Assembly: GCF_029784155.1 (NCBI RefSeq)
Contig: NW_026597566.1
Coordinates: 1-64,000 of the forward strand
Source of the DNA: Uranotaenia lowii
Taxonomy: Eukaryota > Arthropoda > Insecta > Diptera > Culicidae
Direction of reading: 5' to 3'
DNA length: 64,000 nucleotides
The translations under genes and the position numbers were made by a program. Positions 56,378-64,000 of this stretch are shown here, piece by piece. Below the pieces are notes generated by a model. It made no database searches. It was given only the letters and a program-made list of their open reading frames with translations, and had not been told where the DNA came from. Each line of letters starts with the position of its first letter. Positions within the stretch are counted from its first letter, which is position 1.

Positions 56378-57121
56378 ATGGTGAGTTGGAGTTTGTGTGT
56401 ATTTGATTCGCTTCAATTGATCTTTAGTGCTGTGGGGAAAGGGGCGGAGAGTTTTTGTAAATTTACTATCCGGATGGCTTTTTACCCTGTAGATCCGATT
56501 CATCCTTATCCAAAACCGAGCTGGGAAGACCCGACTCGCCAAATGGTACATGAACTTCGACGACGACGAGAAGCAGAAGCTGATCGAGGAAGTGCATGCT
56601 GTCGTCACGGTGCGAGATGCCAAACATACCAACTTTGTCGAGTTCCGCAACTTCAAGATCGTCTATCGGAGGTAAGATTGTTTTAAAAGCCATGAGAACT
56701 GCTAACGGGTACTAAACTCTTGGATTTTAAAAAGTAAAACAAAATTGCATAAGACCTTAAGATTGATTTCCTTTGATAGGTAGTAAGGTCAGCTAGATAT
56801 TTTTTCCTCATAGCCCATTTTTCCCTTATGATCTGTAAATGATTCTTCAAAACATTTATAAATTCATATTCAAGGTACGCTGGTCTGTACTTCTGCATCT
56901 GTGTGGACGTAAACGACAACAACCTGTGCTACCTAGAGGCTATTCACAATTTTGTAGAGGTTCTGAACGAGTATTTCCATAACGTGTGCGAGCTCGATTT
57001 GGTATTCAACTTTTACAAGGTCTACTCGGTGGTGGACGAGATGTTCCTGGCCGGTGAAATCCGCGAAACATCACAAACCAAAGTACTAAAACAGCTGCTA
57101 ACGCTGAACTCGCTCGAGTAA
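56378..57121 (+). CDS. AP-2sigma: AP-2 complex sigma subunit
   Basis: Three exons: the ATG alone at 56,378-56,380, then 56,493-56,671 and 56,875-57,121, giving 142 residues, the exact length known for the animal subunit. The first intron begins right after the start codon (ATG then GTGAGT), so the N-terminus can only be read by splicing. Sequence is almost invariant with other animals ([20 protein letters not shown], then [20 protein letters not shown] and [18 protein letters not shown]). The longin-like small subunit is part of the AP-2 clathrin adaptor at the plasma membrane and binds acidic dileucine cargo signals. AATAAA at 58,108 may end a 3' UTR of about 1 kb. Confidence 0.97.
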
Positions 57122-58650
57122 TTTCGGACTGCTTTCACCATCACCAAGCTACTCAGCGGAAGTTTGCTCTCGTTTTCCTTATTCATTGTTGATAAATGAC
57201 GACAATTTGCTATTTTCTATCTGCTTATTACTGCGGAAACTGAACTTGAGGAATATAAATCGTAAGTTGACTACTGTTCAATTTAACTGTAACGATATTT
57301 ATTAAACCATATCTGATACTTTTAGGTAATTTTCCTCGAAATGCTAACCACCCGAAACAGAACGGAACAAGTTTTCGTTTGCGGCATCGCCGAGTAATTC
57401 CGCATGTTCAGTTAGGCGAATCTCATCCTGCACTGTTGAACAGACCATGCTGCCATGTATGCAAACATAAGTTCAAAACGATAAAAAGTACTCTTCACCA
57501 CCGCTTTCTCTACCAGTAACCAGTAATCTAGATGCTTTGCTTCGAGCGTTCCTGCGGGTCCAAAGATTTTCATCATTCTTATTGTTTCGAACTGTACCGA
57601 AATTAAATCGATGGTGGATAAAAACTTTGAAAAGCTAGCAATAATTCCTAAAATCATAAAGAGCATAATAAAAAGTATAATGGAGTCCCGCGAAATCGAA
57701 AAGTCACAGTAATAGAGCTGATGATTATTTTGCCATTACGTAAACTGGAGAATATAAAGCGTTTAAAATAATTGTTAGAGCATCTTACTCTTTCGTGTAA
57801 TTGAAAAAAAAAAAACAAAATAAAATTGAGAAACAACGGTGTAAGTAGTTGATTGGTGCGAAGTTAAGTGTAAAAGATAGAACAAATAGCCGTACAACGT
57901 TGCGAACATTCAAAACGAAACAAATATATTAAAATTGAAGGACATAACTATTGCAAACTAATATTGTGTTGTAGTGTAACAAAAATCCTTAATCGTAATG
58001 TTACGATAAATATAAACAATATTATCGCTATTATCATTATTATTATTACACATACGCGTATATCTATATCTAAAGATGAAAAAATATTGTAAAGATTCTT
58101 AGTCAGTAATAAAATACATACATATATGAAGGAAAGGGAGGATATTTTTATATGTGTGTCACCCTTCCTTAGCATTAGGCTGTGGAATAAGGCTTAAACC
58201 TTCTGCCTCTAGACTTAAAGAAGTAGCGGAAACGGATTATTTGCAGCGATCTTAGGCGTCGAAAGTTCGAGTCGAAAAAAGGATATCAATTACCATTTAA
58301 ACATTTGGGCAAAGTCTCGGAAAGGTAGATCATCTCATCAAAGCGCAGTACAAGGAAAATTTGAGGCCATGAGTAAACCTGAAGAAAGTAGACGTTCGAC
58401 ACAATTAGAATCTGTTCTTTAAAGTGAACCTGCTGACTTACGAAGCGTTCGAAATTGGTTTACTCGGTCGTAGTGATTATTTTTGTAACTGGCGTTTGTA
58501 AATTATAACTGTATGCAAAAGTTTTGAAAGGTGATTTGACGTCTACCAAAATAATCGATCGACTGAATGCTCGCCCAAAAAAATCAATTTACGAACGCCG
58601 TGTGAGTGAGCGCAGTGAAATCTACCTACAAAACTGATTGCTAAAACCTC
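57122..58650. other. AP-2sigma 3' UTR and downstream interval
   Basis: AT-rich non-coding sequence. A TTATTATTACAC-type run is at about 58,040. AATAAA is at 58,108-58,113. No second gene was recognised. Confidence 0.5.
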
Positions 58651-58671
58651 ATGTAATGAACCTCGCTAGTC

Positions 58672-58884
58672 TTGCGCAAGTCTGCCAAGCGAATATCTTC
58701 CTTGAGCCACTTAGAATGGACAAGACCAGGGGGTAAGGCAAAGATGGTAGGGAATCTCAAACCCGAGGAGGTTAGATGGTCTGATGAGATCATTGCTACT
58801 GAGAGACCGAAGAAACAGCAGTTGAAGATTGCTCATGCATACACTATTTTACCTCGGGAAACGAAGAGTGAGTGCAAGCTCTAA
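58672..58884 (+). other. Unassigned ORF fragment beside the second hAT-like element
   Basis: A 70-codon frame (SSLSHLEWTRPGGKAKMVGN, RWSDEIIATERPKKQQLKIA) is not recognised. Coding-like sequence may continue at 58,950-58,980 and, past the inserted element, at 60,571-60,620 (RFAMYDQDFKADWSQAM). This suggests an older gene or transposon interrupted by the insertion. Confidence 0.25.
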
Positions 58885-59944
58885 ATCAGATGCCTATCCG
58901 TGAAGCTGCTGACTGAATCGGGAGTTGAAGTATCTCCATTTAACAGGGCCTTTGAATGAGAGAGCGGAAATGATCGGAAGTAGGATTGTTCGATCTTCGG
59001 GAAAGGATCGATCTCCAAGATCGATTCAGATGAACGGTTCTGGGATCGATCCATCTAAAAAATCGGAGCTTGAAGATCGATCTCCGATTAATCGATCTTT
59101 TCCATTTGTAACAAGAGGAACCTGCTTTTTATGAAAAATATGCAAAAAAAGCGCAAGATTCGTATAACCCTTCTTCATATGGAAAGGAAAAAAATTCAAG
59201 CGCTTTTATGTAAGGTGAACCGAAGTTAGTGTTTTAAAACAACACTAGTAAAAATCCGAATATCTCGGAAACGCTTTGATATTTCTAAGTATTTTTTTTT
59301 TTTTTTATTTACAACTAGTTTATTAAAGGCCTTTTACTTTTACAAAGTTTAAATGTGCCGAGGGTCTTTGTATCACTGGTTAGTAGGGAGGGGGGCCGTA
59401 ATAGTCGCGGCGACTCAACAGTTAAAAAAAAAAAAAAAAACAAAATTTTAATAAGGGAAAAGGAAGGGGTTTGTAGGGTTTATTCTTCGATATCAGTGTT
59501 CCATTAGGGTCCGGTGGTGGCCTCCTGTAGCTGTGGTTTCGGTAGCTACGGTTTGGTATCGGTTTCCTATCTTCTGGCCAGCCTTCTTCATGAATGTGTC
59601 GAACCCGTTGGATGAGAGGATATTTCTAAGTAATGTAATGTAAATAATTTATAGTTTAATTGAAATTATTTCAAGGAATTCTTATTGAGATTTTTAATGT
59701 TAATGTGAGGTATCGAACAAAATATGCGAAAAAAACAAGAATCACATTTATTTAAATTTTTGAAAAAAGTAATTTTTGGAAAATCACTTTTGTTTATTTC
59801 TAAAGATGGGCGAATTCTAGCAAATTTTTTTTATTCTAATCAATCACAAACACCATGCTGCACACAATTCACTAGATTTGGAAATAATTTTCTAAATTGT
59901 ATTGAAATGAATTAATTTTTTTTTTAAACTGATCATGAATACTC

Positions 59945-60410
59945 AATGGAAAAAAAAAATTCGGCTCGATCAGGAATTGAACTCGAGTTTTCTGATTATC
60001 TCCGACACCTTACCAATAGGTAAACCCTCAGATGTAAACTAGTCAAGCTGCAGCTCTATAATTCCGTTGACTTCATTATATGAAATTCGCTGCTAGCGAA
60101 TTTCATATAATGAAGTCAACGGAATTATAGAGCTCATTATATGAAATTCGCTGCTAGATTCTACGACAGAAAACGCAAATCGTGCCCCGATTGATGGTGC
60201 TTATACTGCCCCTATAGTGTCCGATTTTCAGATTTCGTCACACAAAATTAAGATTCAATTTTAAACGTTTATATCTACTATTTTCAAGTTTCGTCCAGTT
60301 ATTAAATTGACTTTTTTAGTGTTTGAACAAAAATGATGTAACTCACATGTTATAGCTGTTTTCTATGGTTAAATAAGCGTCCTCCTTAAGGAGGCCATTA
60401 TACCCTTATT
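59945..60410 (-). repeat. Dispersed repeat with a tRNA-like segment, copy 2
   Basis: Its reverse complement aligns with 56-505. The tRNA-like part is at about 59,960-60,030 (GAGTTCAATTCCTG and CCTATTGGTAAGGTGTCGGAG on the minus strand). This copy contains an extra inverted duplication at 60,052-60,134. Confidence 0.65.
60052..60134. repeat. 83-bp perfect palindrome (40-base arms)
   Basis: AGCTCTATAATTCCGTTGAC... is followed, after a GCT loop, by its exact reverse complement. The next bases (CATTATATGAAATTCGCTGC) repeat part of the arm once more. The other copy of the host repeat (near 370-410) lacks this, so the palindrome arose locally. Confidence 0.95.
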
Positions 60411-60570
60411 TTCCCTAAATAAGAAAAAAAGATCGAAAGATCGAATCGAAAATAAACCGATCTAATCGATTTTTTCCTGGCCGAAGAATCGATTCAAAAA
60501 ATCGAAAATCGGAGTTGAAAAGATCGATCTACCAAGGATCGATCCAAGATCGACCAATCCTAATCGGAAG

Positions 60571-61494
60571 ATTTGCCATGTACGACCAAGACTTTAAAGC
60601 TGACTGGAGTCAAGCAATGAGTCCTGCGCTATGAGTTTGACCGGGAAGTTGTCGCAAAAAAAACCAGAAAGTGTGTTTTGAAAGGGTAACTCATAGAGGT
60701 AGCGTATGTTTTGCACCAGATGAGAGAGGAATCCAAGTTGACCAATATTATCTTGACGAGTTAACGCAAAAGACGAACTACTGATGCCTGATTCTTCCGT
60801 AGTCAAAATTTTATTTATGCGCCGAGGAAAGAAGCGATGATCAAATTCAAATGCAAAAACTGGAACGAAAATGCCTCGTACTGTTGTCCGAAATGCTCAG
60901 ATCAACGTTTGTGGCCACTTGATACATCTGTCTATACCGGTATTTTAGCGACATTCTACTATTCGTTCTAGCATCATCAGAAATGTCATATCTTAAAAAC
61001 GAGGTTTAGCTCAAACTTACCAGACGGAAGTGATACATCACGTTTGGATACATTAACGCACAGTTCCTCTAAAATATTTATATAACTTTATATTTGTTCA
61101 ACAAGATTTTGAAAATAACACTATCAAATCTATACTTCCATTCGCGAACACAAACGTACGTACTTCAAGTTACAATTTGCCGATCTAACAAACAGCTAAC
61201 TTGCAGACATCATTCAAATGTTGTCGTTGGCTTCAAGCTATATGAGGAATTTCTACATCAAGATGGCTCCATTTTGCATCAATACAAAGCACATAATGGT
61301 GTCATTGAAAAAAAAATAAAGAAAAATAAAAACTATCTAGACGGAACTGGAACAGAAATGGTGTGCCTTACGGTGAGTAACTCTCGTTCATCCATTGATC
61401 GTTCACGCTCATTTGCGCCTCAGAAGCACACAATCCCACCACCTTACCTTAAACTCTAGACGTGAAGAGGATTATGCCCGCCCATAGGACATCG
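60571..61494. other. Interval without recognisable genes
   Basis: Short ORFs occur on both strands. One at 61,094-61,459 contains CTTACGGTGAGTAAC, a donor-like site, but no family is recognised. Confidence 0.35.
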
Positions 61495-63437
61495 TTACTT
61501 TCTGGCATCGTTAATTGTCGACGGAACCCGTACCACCAGCCCTTCAAGCTGCTTAGTCAGCACAATCTGGCACCCCAACCGGCTAGTATCGGTCAGTTCG
61601 TAGGCCAGATCCAGCATGTCCAGCTCTTCATCGCTCGGTTTCTCCGGTAGCGCATCGTAATCGGCCTTGGAGAAGATGAGGTGGCACGTGGAGCAAGTCA
61701 GCGTTCCCTCGCACGCACCGAATCCGTCCAGGTCGATCTGGTTGTTGACGACCACGTCCAGCAGCGAGTCTCCGAGCTTGCCCTTCACCTTTATCCGGTC
61801 GCCACTCGAGCGGACAAATGTGATTTCAACCCTGAAAAAAGGAGGTATAAAAAATAAAGTGTTGAGATAAGGTTGTTGCTAGAACCGTTCGATAAAGTCG
61901 GTGATTTGACACTTTTTGTTCGTTGTCAGCTCCAACCATTGATAACAAAATTTATCAAGTTCAGCTTTCGATTTGGATTATAATGTTTTAAGTTGTTTAC
62001 ATTTCAATTGGAATGACTCTGCACATGGAAATAGCACTTATCTCCGTTTAAAGGAGCAAATACCAAAAAAAGGAATTGGATTAATCCTGTAATAAGCGAA
62101 TTTCTAATGATGATGAAACGGGTGAATTGCCATTTCAAAACCTATTTTGGTTACCCTCGTTTACCAATTTTAAGTCTATCGAAATGCAGTTTTCAAGTTT
62201 GATTAAATTCACTAGATAAATATCTTCATTGGAACTTTTAGAGAAATGTTGAAACCTAACAAAGAAAGCGTTAAATCAATGAAAAACAGTATCTTCCATT
62301 GAACTTAGTCAGTGATAGTGTCAGTTATATATTTTTCCTGATAACAAATTTACAAGAACGTTGGAGCAAACTGTAAACAATAATCGAAGCCATTGGATTT
62401 GTTTATTGAATCAAATCAAAGCGTTTCAGTTCAGGAATTTTTGAGCTGGTTATTTGTCTTGCTAGAGTCGAAATTTGATTTAATGATACAAGCATTTTTC
62501 CAGTTGGTATCGATTTTTGAACTTATTTTTATTCGACATTCTATGAGTGAAAAACAATATAGGAAATCGGTTAATTTTCACTGTATTTAGGATCTTTAAA
62601 ATTTATGAAACAGTTTTGAATTATGAAATTGAACGCCAATGTTGCCTACCACCTCAATTTAGAGCTTCCAAAAGTTACTGCACTCTGCAGCGATTCCTTA
62701 ACTTGCAAATTTTTCTCGACAAAATGCTCCATCCGTTAATTGTTAAAATAAATTTACTCAACGAAGATAACAATCAAATTGTGGCTCCGTCTGGCTTGGT
62801 GATGGCAACAATTTTATGGTTCATTGTTTAACAGATTCAGTACGACACAGGCCATCAATAATAATGTAAAACAATCGTATGCTTTCAGGCTTAAAGTCAG
62901 TCTCGCCGTAGACATCTGCGTATGGAGCTATTGCTTAAAAGGTTTATGTGTTCCATGCGATTGATGTAGGTACCAAACATTACCTTCCAGTCAACGGCAA
63001 CTGGACTGAAGCGATTTCGTAACATACCTTCAGTTCGAAAAAAGAAATAAAAAAAACCTAATTCAAACACCCCCGCTCAAGTTTTCCTCCATGCCCTTCA
63101 TCTAGCTAGGGTCTGTGCCTAATCTAAACATTAGCATTGTCGTAATCAATACAGTGTATCAATGCACTTATAAGCAGAATAACAGTGCAGATAAGATTCC
63201 CGATAAGTAAAAATATTCTTACTCTTCACTTTGCAGCTTCGGGTTGGACGTAGACAGATTTCTTTGGGGAGAAATTAGGCTGTTGTGTAGCTGGCGCTGA
63301 GACTGCTGCTGCTGATGGTACCCATTGGATGACAATGCGACGAAACTGGTTTTGCTGCTGCTGCTGCTGCTGACAGCTGCCAAGATGCCCTCGCGAATTT
63401 TTAACTGAGCACAGCGTGATGTAATCAGCTTCAACAT
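61495..63437 (-). CDS. Adrenodoxin-type mitochondrial [2Fe-2S] ferredoxin
   Basis: Two exons, 63,437-63,223 and 61,831-61,495, join in phase 2 and encode 183 residues. The first about 70 residues look like a mitochondrial presequence with Ser and Gln runs ([21 protein letters not shown]). The mature domain starts near [20 protein letters not shown]. The cluster ligands are visible: [17 protein letters not shown] gives C-x5-C-x2-C, and [10 protein letters not shown] gives the fourth Cys. [10 protein letters not shown] and LDLAYELTD match animal FDX1 (adrenodoxin) better than FDX2. The protein carries electrons from ferredoxin reductase to mitochondrial P450s and Fe-S assembly. The ATG was chosen because the frame upstream opens only with a TTG. 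The intron is 1.39 kb, with no recognised gene inside. Confidence 0.95.
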
Positions 63438-63789
63438 TTTGGACACCAATTAACCGTAATAACACTGGCTTTAATCTAGGAGGTAGACAGGCAAAGCACA
63501 CGCGATGCAAATATTCTTCTAAGTTATGCTAATTTCTTCGATTGCTCTTGGCAAATTGAAGATGATTGAATTATTTTTTAAGCTATGCTTTGCTGCTGGT
63601 AACAAGAAAATGCTTCCACACTCAAGCACGATCGGATGGATTTTGAGAGTTGGAACAGAAACGATAGCTTTTTGACGTCTCTCGTTCGCCCACGCGATAA
63701 GTGAACATCTGTGATTACCACAGTTGATTTATAACGGTAAATCTCGACAAAGTTTAGAATAAGCTTCAAATGATAAAATTGAACGAAAT

Positions 63790-64000
63790 CAGACGGGGGC
63801 CGGACATTCGGCCGAAGGCCGATAGGCCGAAAAATGTTAGGCCGAAGGTCGCTAGGCCGAATGGGTTGAAAGGCCGACGGATGTTCGGCCGAATAGGACA
63901 ATAGGCCGAATGCGACATTAGGCCGAAGGTTATTTGGCCGAATGGTCATCAGGCCGAATGGGCGATAGGCCGAATGGTCATTAGGCCGAATGATCATTAG
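63790..64000. repeat. GGCCGAAT tandem repeat at the window end
   Basis: Units such as AGGCCGAATGGTCATT recur about every 14-18 bp, with variable linkers, and run off the window. The minus-strand ORF with RPNDLRPN-like peptides is a by-product. Confidence 0.85.

Larger units (their letters stand above)
58981..60562. mobile_element. Second hAT-like element, GATCGAT-rich
   Basis: ATCGGAAG flanks it at 58,973-58,980 and 60,563-60,570. The ends read TAGGATTGTTCGATCTT and, reverse complemented, TAGGATTGGTCGATCTT. The first and last 130 bp or so are dense in GATCGAT and AATCGAT. The 8-bp duplication and TAGGATTG ends fit hAT. The interior has no transposase but contains the second copy of the repeat found at 56-505. 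Confidence 0.85.

Noticed and set aside
56378..56686. 102-codon ORF starting at the AP-2sigma ATG
   Set aside because: It reads through the first intron in the wrong frame. The spliced product is the near-invariant AP-2 sigma protein.
60594..60806. 70-codon minus-strand ORF
   Set aside because: No domain, and the opposite strand looks equally coding-like. It could not be supported.
1..64000. Endogenous viral elements
   Set aside because: No sequence resembling viral polymerase, nucleoprotein or envelope was recognised. All reverse transcriptase hits fit non-LTR or copia elements.

Overview
The window looks like a repeat-rich insect nuclear genome, most likely a culicine-type mosquito. This is inferred from conserved animal genes with GT-AG introns, a mosquito-style tRNA-derived SINE, an ITmD37E-type mariner remnant, R1-clade retrotransposons sitting in (CA)n microsatellites, and many short terminal-inverted-repeat elements. 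The species cannot be fixed from the sequence alone.

Layout. Positions 1-24,200 are almost entirely mobile and repetitive DNA. They hold several decayed non-LTR retrotransposons, a solo LTR, two SINEs, a mariner fragment, an exact-looking 858-bp tandem duplication, and an internally deleted copia-type element with both LTRs and its target-site duplication. No host gene was recognised there.

Positions 25,000-37,400 are a gene-dense block. TANGO2 (+) and the seven-exon ribosome-biogenesis gene Rrp12 (-) converge. Rrp12 and Nibrin (nbs, +) are divergent, about 430 bp apart. nbs converges with a probable NEPRO-like gene (-), whose stop codon lies 79 bp past the nbs stop.

Positions 37,400-46,515 are a 9.1-kb first intron of that NEPRO-like gene. 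Most of it is a nest: an R1-clade element in a (CA)n tract, a 4.3-kb hAT-like DNA element inside the R1 element (8-bp target duplication), and a 2.1-kb inverted-repeat element with exon-like sequence inside the hAT element.

Positions 46,600-57,200 carry cytoplasmic asparaginyl-tRNA synthetase (+), thiamine pyrophosphokinase (-) and the AP-2 adaptor sigma subunit (+), with an unassigned spliced small ORF, an unassigned minus-strand ORF and a 27-bp minisatellite between them. Positions 58,980-60,562 are a second hAT-like element. Positions 61,495-63,437 hold a mitochondrial adrenodoxin-type ferredoxin (-). The window ends in a GGCCGAAT-type tandem repeat.

The host genes are housekeeping functions (ribosome biogenesis, DNA double-strand-break repair, tRNA charging, thiamine cofactor synthesis, endocytosis, steroid/Fe-S electron transfer) and do not form a pathway. 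The unusual content is the repeat architecture: several insertions can be dated relative to each other, and their target duplications can be read directly.
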